DNA of 64,000 nucleotides, taken from NCBI GenBank assembly GCA_012295275.1, contig CM022676.1, forward strand, positions 12,475,660 to 12,539,659, read 5' to 3'. The notes beneath the pieces are model-generated. The model saw only the letters and a program-made list of their open reading frames with translations. It ran no database searches and had not been told where the DNA came from. Below are positions 51,301-61,694 of this stretch, one piece after another. The position numbers and the translations under genes were made by a program. Each line of letters begins with the position of its first letter. Position 1 is the stretch's first letter. This stretch comes from Chrysomallon squamiferum. Its lineage: Eukaryota > Mollusca > Gastropoda > Neomphalida > Peltospiridae.

Positions 51301-54300
51301 TGTTTAGAAATAAAGTGATATAGTGATTTGAATACTATTTTAACTGTCAACATAATTTACAAAACATACAACAAAATAACTCACCACTGACAACTACTAA
51401 AGTTGTGTTGCTTTGAATCAACGTGTTGTTTGTGTCTTTGACTGTATTGTCTACCAGACACTGATATGTACCAGAATCTTTGTAACTAGCAGACTGCACT
51501 GTCCACACATATTTGTTTTTTTCTTCTTTAGTATCTTCCACCTTTCTCATAAACTGACCTTTCCAGCTCTGTTGAAAACCGTGAAATGTGTAAGAGTCTG
51601 GTCGACCAAAAGCCTCACATGTGACAGTCAGCATGTGTCCTTCAATTGTTGTCTGAGATGTCACTTCAACATCAGGAGCATCTGTTTAACATTCCATAAC
51701 ATAAAAAAAATCGTCATACAGAAATAACACCAGATACTGTTATTATTACTATACACAACAACAACAACAACAACAACAAGATCTCTTATATTTTTCACTG
51801 CAATTTCAGTTTGTAATTGGTGTATTTAATTTAATGTACAATAATATAGTATGATAAGAAAATAATAAAAATACATAGTTAACTATAAATAAAATAAAAA
51901 CTGTATATATTATAAAGACATAGGTAACTAATGAAGAAACAAATACTAATATTAAAAAGAACTAAAAAACAAATTACAGTTTACTATAATTTCAATTTGT
52001 GAGGTTCCTGTCAGTGTTCCCAGTGATGAGGTTACTGTCGCTTTACACGTATATGTCCCGTGCTGCCCTCTGTCAAGTACTGCTATCTCTAAAGGGAGAC
52101 CACCCTTCCATGGTTTATTTGAATCTGATGTCCAGGCCATTGTATAATTTGAAGGATTGCTGTCTGCAGTACAGACTATCTTCTCCAACATCTGTCCTTC
52201 TCGCTTTGTGATTGGTCCAGATTTATCAACAGTTACTCGTGGACTGTCTGCAACAAATTTAATCATTATTTATTTATTTTTAGTTTTTAACTTTGGTTTC
52301 TAATACAATATATTTATTTTAAGTAATGAAACAAATGTTCTTAATGATAATTAAATGATTTATTGTTAACGAATTAAGATACTGGTTTCAATCCATTTAC
52401 ATTTTCAGATGTAGTGTATCATTTACTAATTTATTTATGTCTATACTGTGATTAACAGAAACAGATACTCATTTATTCACTAACTTAGTCAATGATCATG
52501 TAATCATTAATATATCAGTAACTATTTTCTTAACGAAAGTGACACAAGTTTCAATAAATGATAAAACTGTAAAAAGAATTAAGAATTATGTTTAATACTC
52601 ACAGAAAACAGTGTTATATCAGGTGAAGATTTCACTTCATTTTTGTGTAGCGTATAATTATTTTGAGCCTCACATCTGAATGTTTGTTTGTTGTCTTTGT
52701 AAGTAAGGTTTTTGAACTGCCAGACAGATTTGATTTGTACAGACTGTTTGGCTCCATTTTTGTACCAGACGAAGTCAGCTGGAGGATTTCCTTTCTCTGT
52801 CACAGAGCACGTCAAATTTCTGTTTTCTCTTTCTAACCAGGGAAAGCTTGAACTTGCAGTTAAACTTGGGACTGATGGTGGATCTATGAACAGATTTCAA
52901 TAATGCAATGAAGAAGAGTTTGATTATGTGCAGTAATTAAACATAGAAGTAGTTAAAGTATGAATATAAACTATTATTATAATTGACTCAGTAGCTGAGT
53001 TAGTAATACAGATAATGAAACAGAAACTTATTAACATTCTAAAAATAAGAAAAAGAAAAAATGTAAATAATGACAAAACAAACATTTGCAATATAGACTG
53101 AAAAACTAAAATATCAACATGTACAGCACACAATTAGCAATGTAATAATAACACTTACAGAACACAGTGAATAAAGTAATAAAAACACGTACAGTACACA
53201 GTGAACAATGTAATAAGAATACTTACAGTACACAGTGAACAATGTAATAAGAACACTTACAGTACACAGTGAACAATGTAATAAGAATACTTACAGTACA
53301 CAGTGAACAATGTAATAAGAACACTTACAGTACACAGTGAACAATGTAATAAGAACACTTACAGTACACAGTGAACAGTGTAATAAGAACACTTACAGTA
53401 CACAGTGAACAGTGTAATAAGAACACTTACAGTACACAGTAACAATTTAATAAGAACACTTACAGTACACAGTGAACAGTGTAATAAGAACACTTACAGT
53501 ACACAGTAACAATTTAATAAGAACACTTACAGTACACAGTGAACAGTGTAATAAGAACACTTACAGTACACAATTAACAATGTAATAAGAACACTTACAG
53601 TACACAGTGAACAGTGAAATAAGAACACTTACAGTCACAGTAACAATTTAATAAGAACACTTACAGTACAGTGAACAGTGTAATAAGAACACTTACAGTA
53701 CACAGTGAACAGTGTAATAAGAACACTTACAGTACACAGTGAACAGTGTAATAAGAACACTTACAGTACACAATTAACAATGTAATAAGAACACTTACAG
53801 TACACAATTAACAATTTACTAAGAACACTTACAGTACACAATTAACAATGTTCTAAGAACACTTACAGTACACAGTGAACAGTGAAATAAGAACACTTAC
53901 AGTCACAGTAACAATTTAATAAGAACACTTACAGTACAGTGAACAATGTAATAAGAACACTTACAGTACACAGTGAACAATTTAGTAAGAACACTTACAG
54001 TCACAGTAACAATTTAATAAGAACAATTACAGTACAGTGAACAATTTAATAAGAACACATACAGTACACAGTGAACAATTTAATAAGAACACTTACAGTA
54101 CACAGTAACAATTGAATAAAAACACCTAGAGTTCACATGTAACAATGTAATAAGAACACTTACAGTGGACAGTGAACAGTGTAATAAGAACACTTACAGT
54201 ACACAGTGAGAGTTTTGGTATCAGTTTCACTGTATCTTCCTGTCTTGTGTTGAGCACTGCACTGACAAGTATTCATGTTCATGTCTCTACTAACAGGAAA

Positions 54301-55482
54301 ATTCAAACCTACTACGACACTGTTGGCAAGAGTCTGTGATGATGTCATACTGTGACCTCCAAAACAAGACAACGTTGCTGATGGCACCAAAGGTTTTCCC
54401 CCAGTGACAACACATGACAGGTTTAGTGTGTCACCTTCATACAAAGCATTTCCTGTCAGGTATCCTGATATTACAGGTGGCTTCAATGGAGGATCTGTAA
54501 CAGAAAAAAGTATTTGTACAACAGTTACATATCAAGTCTAGTACAATGTATAAACTGTTTAATATAAAACAACAGTGTAATTAACACTTACATATCAAGT
54601 CTAGTACAATGTATAAACTGTTTAATATAAAATAACTGTGTAATTAAATCTTACATATCAAGTCTAGTACAATGTATAAACTGTTTAATATAAAATAACA
54701 GTGTACTTAACACTTACATATCAAGTCTAGTACAATGTCAGAAACTCTTTAATATATAATAACAGTGTAATTAACATTTACATATCAAGTCTAGTACAAT
54801 GTCAGAAACTCTTTAATATAAAATAACAGTGTAATTAACACTTACATATCAAGTCTAGTACAATGTATAAACTGTTTAATATAAAATAACAGTATCAGAA
54901 ACTCTTTCTACTGACACTGCTGTGTTTTTCACTTGACATCTGATTGTGTTGTTGTCTTGAAACCAGACTGGAGTTATTGTCAGATTCTGGCTGAATTGTT
55001 TTCCACCATCACCTGCATCTTCTTCTCTGACTGGATTCTGTGAAATAATATCTTGACCACTGGTCAGATTCTTCCAGGATAAGGTGACATTAGGACTGGA
55101 TGATGAACTTGTACATTTCAGTGTTAAAATATTTTTACCATCAGCGTCAAACTGAGCTTTGTTACCAGTGACAGTCACACTCTCTGGACCAACTGAAATT
55201 ATAAATTATAAACTGAAAACAGTATAAACATTGTGAAAATACTTCACATACAGTGAATGCTATTACTACTATTTAAAGCTATAAAAAGAAACATCTTTCT
55301 CATAACTGATACAGATGCAAACTGGTTAACAGTGATTAATTTTCTTAAAACTTATTTACTGAGACAGACACGTTCTCGTTTTTAACTGAGTATCAAATTT
55401 GTTCGTTTATCTTAAAACCATCATCAATGTCATTAATATTCTTATATATTTAATTTATACAAGCTATCGTATTTATACTTTT

Positions 55483-55547
<65 letters not shown>

Positions 55548-56778
55548 ATGTGTGTCAGATAGAACATTTCTTAAATTACACATTGTGAGCTTTACAATTA
55601 GAAAATTCAGTTGAATATTTCTGAATTTCTCCAGAAAAATAAACAGTGACGACTCGTTGTGATAGAGAATATAGATATTAATATATAATTTTACAACAGT
55701 AATATAACTTTTATTTAACATGTATCAGGACTGACTATTATTTGAATATTAACATTATTGACTGCATGTTAATATTATACTGTTGTGAGTTGTATTAATG
55801 TAAAGATAGTATTTTCTTGCTGATAATTAAATAAAAATAAAAAATAAAATACTGAAAATTACAATAATTGATACAATCTTCAATTAATTATAAATGTTAA
55901 ATTGCAACAGAAACAAAAAAAAAAATTCTTAATTAAGTATAATACAACTAAAATATTTAATTTAAATTACAGTTTCAGTTAGACATTAAAATATATAACT
56001 TTTCTTCTAGCTTTTTTGTATTATATTTCATTATTTGTTTTGTTTTGTTCTCAACAATTAGGCTTTAAAATTTGATTAATAGTATTATAAAGGAAACCTT
56101 TCTTTTAAAAACTTCCATCTTATATGTTTTATTTCCTCTGTTCAAATGTCACATGAAAGCGAGAAGATATGAATATTTTTAATAGACCATTCAAACATAG
56201 GATGTGTTTTTTGTATAAAACCTGGTATATTTAAAGAATTATGTGTCTTGACTGATGTTGAGTTAATGAGATTTTAAACAGAAACAAGTCTTCTTATTTT
56301 ATTTATACCAAGAGATAAAACTTACTTAAAGTGATAAACATTCAAATAGTTTTATCATCTGATCTCTGTAAATGCTAATAATTGAACTATTTTGATATCA
56401 CAAAGCAAAATAAAAGATAGAATGTTTACTAATTTTATCAGAAATACTTACAGTAAACATTTAGAGTGAAGTTGTTACTATAACTGGTGCTATGTTGACA
56501 TTGCCAAGTTGTGTCATCTGCAAGGTTCAGACTTTGAATTGTCAAGTTGTAAACTCCAGTTTGTCCGCTGCTACTGATACATCCACAGTTGTAACCAGTG
56601 ACAGGAAATTCCTCTGCACACTTTGTATTAACAGCACAAACTGTTTGGAAACTATCTTTTATCCATCTTTGGAAATTAACAGAAAAAGAAATATTATCAG
56701 CAGGTGTCACGGAACAAAACAACGTGTGTCTCTGTCCTACAACACCATAAGATGATCCATTCATCTGTATAGAAAAAC
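45304..56778 (-). CDS. Gene B: paralogous IgSF receptor with ITAM-like tail; partial and damaged
   Basis: Exons in transcript order: 56778-56452 (Ig1), 55192 to the stop at 54876 (Ig4, donor lost), 54494-54198 (Ig5), 52883-52603 (Ig6, frameshift), 52247-51978 (Ig7), 51681-51385 (Ig8), 49662-49324 (Ig9), 48671-48358 (FN3, frameshift), 47456-47325 (TM), 46914-46893, 46617-46571, 46412-46299, 45730-45620, 45341-45304. It is an inverted copy of gene A through the juxtamembrane exon, minus A's exons 3 and 4. The tail has two YxxL-x8-YxxL motifs and no ITIM. Three lesions break the full-length frame. Every damaged exon is phase 1-1, so skipping it would keep frame. No first exon was found up to the window edge. 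It is either a decaying activating partner of gene A or a functional gene with fewer domains. Confidence 0.75.
45620..45730 (-). CDS. Gene B exon 16: ITAM-like module 2
   Basis: A 111-nt exon, phase 1-1. YEGLQERQDSSQYQTL again fits YxxL-x8-YxxL, then YENL. A tandem duplicate of exon 15. YENI and YENL also offer YxN sites for Grb2-type SH2 domains. Confidence 0.85.
46299..46412 (-). CDS. Gene B exon 15: ITAM-like module 1
   Basis: A 114-nt exon, phase 1-1. YEKLKERRDSQQYSTL fits YxxL-x8-YxxL, followed after two residues by YENI. It parallels exon 16 residue for residue over 22 positions. The donor reads GTTTAT, weaker than the GTAAAA of exon 16. Confidence 0.82.
46571..46914 (-). CDS. Gene B exons 13 and 14: juxtamembrane
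   Basis: Exon 13 (46914-46893, 22 nt, phase 1 to 2) encodes SNSGNGQ and is the counterpart of gene A exon 13. Exon 14 (46617-46571, 47 nt, phase 2 to 1) encodes VNRDVTNLSAQPVI and has no clear match in A. Confidence 0.72.
47325..47456 (-). CDS. Gene B exon 12: transmembrane helix
   Basis: A 132-nt exon, phase 1-1, with ANTGVVIGGVAGSVV and the rest of the hydrophobic run as in gene A, then THRRKQHKKH. No charged residue within the membrane, so there is no sign of dependence on a separate adaptor chain. Confidence 0.9.
47924..48088. repeat. (GT)n compound microsatellite in gene B intron 11
   Basis: GT tracts interrupted by ATGT and CTGT. It is absent from the matching intron of gene A, so it arose after duplication or was lost in A. 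Confidence 0.9.
48358..48671 (-). pseudogene. Gene B exon 11: FN3 domain with 2-nt insertion
   Basis: Matches gene A's FN3 exon until AENSRN. There B has TGCACA where A has CTCA, so the exon is 314 nt instead of 312 and the frame shifts into a stop after HLHLK. The domain itself is nearly complete before the shift. A sequencing or assembly error is possible for this single event. Confidence 0.8.
49324..49662 (-). CDS. Gene B exon 10: Ig-like domain 9
   Basis: A 339-nt exon, phase 1-1. KPVITLESKRDE, SHKWTKNSD and DTGQYTLEVCNNFTC are conserved. It lacks the B-strand Cys, as in A, and has the same weak GTTTGT donor. Confidence 0.9.
49806..50463 (-). mobile_element. hAT-derived element in intron 9 of gene B, same insertion as in gene A
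   Basis: It shares one end (CAGACCTGGGCA next to the complement of gtctaaat) and the ZBED-like coding remnants with 22091-22764. The other end is deleted. Same site and orientation relative to the gene, so it was inherited through the duplication. Confidence 0.78.
50532..51137 (-). mobile_element. Mariner-type element (606 bp, internally deleted) in intron 9 of gene B
   Basis: Long inverted ends (CAGGGTGTCCCAAAAGTAAC and its near complement GTTACTTTTGGAAACCCTG) are flanked by TA on both sides. On the minus strand, 50910-50614 encodes a 98-residue fragment (LDLNERIFVIKNYY, STMFNLVYKFEVTGSVSN, GCPKTVRS). It resembles the N-terminal helix-turn-helix of mariner/Tc1-type transposases. No catalytic domain remains. 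The matching site in gene A is empty. Confidence 0.85.
51385..51681 (-). CDS. Gene B exon 9: Ig-like domain 8
   Basis: A 297-nt exon, phase 1-1. LTVTCEAFGRPD, FQQSWKG and DSGTYQCLVDN match gene A closely. Confidence 0.9.
51978..52247 (-). CDS. Gene B exon 8: Ig-like domain 7
   Basis: A 270-nt exon identical in length and phase to gene A exon 8. KIVCTADSN, MAWTSDS and GTYTCKATV are conserved. The donor is GTAATT, weaker than A's GTAAGT. Confidence 0.87.
52603..52883 (-). pseudogene. Gene B exon 7: Ig-like domain 6, 4-nt deletion before the donor
   Basis: Signature MTCSV, ADFVWYKNG and FRCEAQN is intact. The exon is 281 nt against 285 in gene A, four bases being lost between the SSPD codons and the GTGAGT donor. 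It therefore ends in phase 0, while the next exon starts in phase 1. Reading through gives a stop within five codons of exon 8. Skipping this exon would keep frame. Confidence 0.8.
53121..54206 (-). repeat. 34-bp splice-donor minisatellite of gene B (about 1.1 kb, about 30 units)
   Basis: Same unit as in gene A, read on the minus strand (TGTACTGTAAGTGTTCTTATTACACTGTTCAC), with several units shortened to about 31-32 bp. It begins at the true exon end. Length and unit variants differ from the A array, so the arrays have evolved separately since duplication. Confidence 0.93.
54198..54494 (-). CDS. Gene B exon 6: Ig-like domain 5
   Basis: A 297-nt exon, the same length and phase as gene A exon 6. 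NLSCVV and CQCSAQHKTGRYSE are conserved, with PPLKPPVISG at the start. The end (TGTACT|GTAAGT) again seeds a 34-bp minisatellite. Confidence 0.88.
54523..54893 (-). repeat. About six copies of the ~60-63-bp splice-donor repeat in gene B
   Basis: Each unit contains tagacttgatat followed by GTAAG or a variant, as in gene A at 15745-15915. Two units (around 54733-54750 and 54795-54815) contain extra exon sequence (agagtttctgacattgtact) normally found upstream of the exon end. This shows repeated recombination between exon and array. Confidence 0.9.
54876..55192 (-). pseudogene. Gene B exon 5: Ig-like domain 4 with lost splice donor and in-frame stop
   Basis: The Ig signature is intact (LTLKC, LSWKNL, IRCQVKN) and close to gene A. 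Where A ends in a GTAAGT donor, B jumps from GTTTCTGATA straight into the internal part of the 63-bp repeat, removing the last exon bases and the donor. Translation continues ten codons or fewer and stops at TAA (54876-54878). The next available donors, in the repeat copies, all lie beyond this stop. Skipping the exon would restore the frame. Confidence 0.8.
55196..56451 (-). other. Gene B intron spanning the missing Ig2 and Ig3 exons
   Basis: The 5' part of this intron matches gene A intron 2 and the last 40 nt match gene A intron 4. The two Ig exons that lie between those points in A are absent. It holds an (AT)n tract at about 55489-55544 and otherwise AT-rich unique sequence. A deletion in B or a gain in A both fit. 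Confidence 0.7.
55485..55544. repeat. (AT)n microsatellite in gene B
   Basis: About 28 AT units in the intron that lacks the Ig2 and Ig3 exons. Confidence 0.95.
56452..56778 (-). CDS. Gene B exon 2: Ig-like domain 1 (six cysteines)
   Basis: A 327-nt exon, phase 1-1, acceptor TTTTTCAG, donor GTAAGT. All six cysteines of the gene A domain are kept (LFC, TVC, KC, NCGC, WQC), and it has the C-strand Trp (FQRWIKD) that A lacks. Its sequence is well diverged from A while later exons are close, so this membrane-distal domain is the most variable part of the pair. Confidence 0.85.
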
Positions 56779-57719
56779 CTGAAAAATAAAACATAAAGGT
56801 TAATGTAGCCAATGAGTGCACAAAATGTGAAAAAGTATGTGATTTTATATCTTTTAACTTGACTTAGAAGCAGCCTGTAATTTTATGAATTGTTTGGAAA
56901 AAAAGATAAGATTTACTCTGGAATACCGTGAATTCCTAAGTCTCATTTGATAACGGAATATTTTAAAGCTGGCATACACACCATTCCATGCAGAAAATGA
57001 CACAAGGCGAATTTTAATGATATGTGGCAAGACGGGAATGAAAGAAAAATAATGAGGAATTTCTTGACAAATAGGCATCAAACATAAATTAAGATAAATT
57101 ACAATGAATTTTCACTGACAACATTTCTCGCATCATTCAAAAACTGATTCAATTTCCTTTTGAAGGATAACATTCATTTGAACAGCAGATCTCTCCAGTT
57201 TAACCAATGCTACCACTGACCGATTGACAGTTTTGTGCTCAAAATGACGAGGCAGAAACAATACATATTTTCAGCAAATACAACCTCGTGTCTTGTTAGA
57301 ATTTGGCACCTGTTTGGAAAGTCATTGATTATCCAAAAATTCATTTTATTTTTATCTAATCATTTCATATATACTCTGCTCTGAAAAAGATTCACATCAT
57401 CGAAGTGTAACAGAACTTAGCAAACTCAACTTTAGGGTGGTTTCAGGCAATCTGCGAATTTCGTGGAAGTTGAATTCAATTGATACTTGAAAATCAGCCT
57501 ATAACTCTAACTTCTCTTGCTTCACTTTCAGTGTTAATTACTGAAACATAATATTTTGTTTTACTTCAAAGTATTCATTATAAAAGAAAGTCAAGAAATA
57601 AATTTGGATGTATTATTATGGGGTAGACAGGGATGTTCTTTCCATAGGAATCAGGTGGCCAGTCACAGCATTATACTAGAATACAAACATACGAAATAAC
57701 ATGAAGGCACGCGCATGCA

Positions 57720-57758
<39 letters not shown>

Positions 57759-59123
57759 GTTGAGGTTCAAAGTTTGAATACAAATAAACAAATAAAAGTA
57801 ATTACCAACAGTGATCTGCACTACATGTCAAGCAACCTATTTAATTTAGGTTAACACTGAGTAAGATTAAATTTGGGTGAAAATTAAATTTGCAAAGGTT
57901 TGATTCTTTAAGCATACATATACAAAACACCTGTTAAAACACCTGTCACCTAACAACATGGAGCATATTCCAGATTATCATATGTGTTTGAAAACTCTAC
58001 AGTAAAGTCTAACATCACTGAAGTTGTAAAGCAGTTCCTGAGATATGCTATTTTATATATTCTCGAAGAATTTGAGGCTTTACAGATGTCTAAAAATGTG
58101 TTACCAAAGATTTTTCTGTTTAGTTCTAACTCAAATCAGTCACCATTTATTTGGGCATCTGATTCCTCCAGGGCTGTGAAACCCATACTTCCAGCAACAA
58201 AATGTTAAAGTGTCTGGAATGTGAGTTTGAAGGTGACAGAAAAGAATACAACTAACAAATCAAAAGTGCATACCCTATGTATCTGATTCACCATTAAATA
58301 ATCACATATTTTTGGGTGTGAAATTGTTACAAAGTTCAACATATGCAGGTTTCTTGTTTAATACTACAGTTGCATGCTACTTTATAAATTATAACTATCA
58401 TATAACTGCCAAGTACAACCTTGGCTCAGTATGACACTGAAATAGATGAAAGAAAATTTGAAGCAAATCCATATCATAGTTTTAACTTACGGCCAATTAT
58501 CAGTTTTACACATGGTGTTTATATCCATACGTCATTTTAGCCTTTTCCTGTTTGGAGGATTGTATCATCAAGAAGAATACAGTGATCATTGTCAAAAGGA
58601 ATTATAGGTCTCACACTGATGGTATTTTCTGGCTTTTACATCCCAGACAACACTGATCATCAGAAATGGAATGAGATATGTCACAATGGTGTTTTTTCAC
58701 ATTTCTCATTTTAAGTATTTGTTTTTCTGATTTTCACATTTTGGCAATTTTTTTGCATTTTGCATATTCAGCCTTGAAAGTATTTGAGGTACTTCACAGA
58801 TTTCAGTTTATAGTCACTGTATTCTAGTTAATATCATGGCTCATATCATGTTTGCTGATGCTGTTGCATTTTTGTCAGTATTCAAAACGTCATATCTCAA
58901 GGATGCTACCAATATAATGTTCTGACATTCTGGATATAATTAAACTGCAATATTTAGTATATAAATTCAAATGATGCTGTGATTGCTGATGGTGGTCTAG
59001 GTGGTGATGTTTGTCTTAAGTGATAAATATGTAAACTTTGAACATCAACATGTATATCAGTAATTTAAAAAATTAAATAAAATGACATCACAAGAAGGAC
59101 TAATATTAAAGTGATCAAATAAA
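56779..59123. other. Upstream of gene B exon 2; no exon 1 identified
   Basis: I looked on the minus strand for an ATG, hydrophobic stretch and phase-1 donor and found none convincing. A (GT)n tract is at about 57725-57757. Confidence 0.45.
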
Positions 59124-59589
59124 CAGGTACTGAACCATTTATCCAGCAAGTTCGGGACTAAAAATGGCCTTAATTCCTGGATTTGCCAGATTTCTGGAAA
59201 CAGGCTAAATCTTTATTTAAAATATAAAACAAAGAATGAAAAATAAAGAATGAAACTGTGTTCCACAGATACAATTTAATAGCTGTAAAAAACTGCCCGT
59301 TTGATCTTTGATAGTTCACTAAAGGATACTTGTTTAGATTACACTTTTCACCAGCAAGATCCATTCCTGCTAGACTTTTAGAGATGATAATAAATGAAAA
59401 TGATAGTAAAGTGAATGAAATAATAACTTATTGTGAGAGGATCAACAGTACATAGCAACATTCTCACTGAACTGGTGTCATAAGACACTAAAACAAAACA
59501 TACACAATTGAAAAATACCCAGTTTCAAAAATAACTGTTTTTCTGGATTTTCCAGATTTCTTGAACTTGGATAAATGGTTTGGTACTTG
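59124..59589. mobile_element. Second MITE family (about 466 bp)
   Basis: Inverted ends CAGGTACTGAACCATTTATC and GATAAATGGTTTGGTACTTG. End sequence is related to the pogo-like MITEs (CAGGTAC), but the interior is different. Confidence 0.75.
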
Positions 59590-61034
59590 TTATTTTTCTA
59601 CCTTTTCAGTCAGAAAATAAATAATTAAAACACAGATATGTGTGTAAATGTTCAAAATGTGCATACATTATCAGCATATACTTTCTTCATCGAGGTTATG
59701 GTTTTTAAACTATCAGTGAATCCAGAGATATTTTAGAACATAGCATTTGCACCAAATGAGCATTTTCATATCCAAACATTTTAAAAATCCAGGGGAAATC
59801 CACATAAATATCTTGGGATGAAAATTAAAACATCCTTCCTGGTTAAGACTTACTGCCATTTAAACAAACAGCAGTGTGTATCAATCAATGTTGGATACCA
59901 AAGACAATTAAAATATACAATACAATTTTCTACAAACATATGAAATATTTCAGTGATTCTCATATTAATTCTGTGGGCAATAGTATACAGTAGTCATGTC
60001 TAGTGATAAAGTCTCACACATATCTTTCTAACTGCTTAATTTTCCTAAATTTTCACAATGTTGTTGTTATAAAATAATAGTAAACTAGGCTAAGCTTTAC
60101 AATGTATTTAAGGTTATTAGAAAAGAAAAAAAAATGAGAAATAAAAAGAAATAAAAAGTTATAAAACTATAAATAGCAATAAAATACTTTGCTTTACCCC
60201 AAGAAATATAATTTGACAGAAATAAATGCTGGACATCACTAAAGATATATATATATTAAACAAAAGCAAGTGATTTGGTACATTGCCATTGGTTAAAAGT
60301 AAGCTAAGTTTTAGAACAAAAGATGATAATATCACCCATATCATCCCATTGTGTGAACCCTATACACGTATAATATGTGTTATCAGATATTTTAGAATGG
60401 TAGTTGTTCCTGTAAATAAGACAACTGAATGAATTATTGTAACATTAATAAAATGTTGTTCTTTAACAATGCATGGCTCTTTATCCAATTTTAAATTAAG
60501 ATTGTGATAAGCATATTGCTCTTAATGATTGGTATTGAATAGATAAATTAATACAAGCAATGCAGATCAATATGCACTCAAAATGTTTAATGGAGAACAC
60601 CCTGTAATAAGTGGTATCAAATTTGGCTTACGATCATATTTATTTCTTTTATACAATTTAGGGCAGTTTATTAAAATTCTTAAGTAAAAACATACAGCAA
60701 ATTCTATAATGGACAGTGATAACAAAATTTAAGAAATTAAAAAAAGCTTGAAATGGTTTATGCAGTAAAAGAACCAAATCGAAGACATGAAATAAAATGA
60801 TGTTGTTCATTTGATTTTCTGGAAAGAGGTTTGTTTCTTTTTCAGGGTTTTTGTGTTGTTGTTGTTGTTGTGAGGAGGGTTGTTGTTGTTGTTTGATTTT
60901 TGTTTCTTACATATCTGTAAAGGATAATCATTATAATGCATATTACCTCTGATTTCAGAACATTAACACTTATACTGAAATATGTTTACACTGCCAATTA
61001 TAATGTCTCATATTAAGCTGATGTTTTTCATATA
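59590..61034. other. Intergenic, AT-rich
   Basis: Contains a (GTT)n stretch at about 60856-60893. No gene recognised. Confidence 0.45.
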
Positions 61035-61325
61035 CAGGTACCGGATTATCCGGACTCCTAGGAGCCCGAGGTATTCCGGATTTCATATTTTCTGGTTTTC
61101 TGATACCAAGGTATCTAAATAATTAGCCATAAACATTTTAAAATTAAAAAACATAAAGAAAATTGACAATACACAACTGTGGCGACTCGACATGTGAACA
61201 GCGAGTAATTGAATGCCACACGGCTTGATAGAGTAGTTTTGGTTTGGTGAGGACAACACCCGCACAAGTGAACTATGAAAATAGAATCAGAAAAAAACAT
61301 CCGGTTTCTGGTCTTTCCGGAATTC
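61035..61325. mobile_element. pogo-like MITE, copy 3 (truncated)
   Basis: One end intact (TA then CAGGTACCGGATTATCCGG). The other end lacks about 35 bp, where it abuts the pseudo-exon that follows. Confidence 0.8.
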
Positions 61326-61590
61326 CTACAACTCCATAAGATGATCCATGAAAAACCTGAAAAATAAAACGTAACGGCTGATATACGTTGCGGCAGACAA
61401 ATTCATTTCAGCCAATCATTGCACAAATATGTGCAAAATCAGGAAATTCCTCTGCACACTGTATAAAACGTATCCTTTATCGATCTTTGGAAATTGAGAG
61501 AAAACGAAATATTACCAGCAGGTGTCACCGAACAAAACAGCGTGTATCTCTCTCCTACAACTCTATTGATGTGAAGAGATAAACTGAACA
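61326..61590 (-). pseudogene. Scrambled fragment of the Ig1 exon of this receptor family
   Basis: 61326-61440 matches the start of gene B exon 2 and its upstream intron (acaactccataagatgatcc, gaaaaacctgaaaaataaaa). 61440-61575 matches the interior of the same exon; on the minus strand it reads RVVGERYTLFCSVTPAGNIS and SFSLNFQRSIKD. The two parts are in the wrong order, as if at a tandem-duplication junction. Relic of another paralogue. Confidence 0.8.
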
Positions 61591-61694
61591 AAAAAAAAAA
61601 AAAAAAAAAAAATGAAAACAAAGTGATAGTTAAAGTTATAATATTCTAGTTCATCACATAAAAGAAATTATGTTTATTGATGATAGAATAGTTG

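Noticed and set aside
60159-60344. Minus-strand MSSIYFCQIIFLG followed by GGGTAAAG as first exon of gene B
   Set aside because: The donor leaves phase 0, while gene B exon 2 needs phase 1. The match to a signal peptide is then probably chance.
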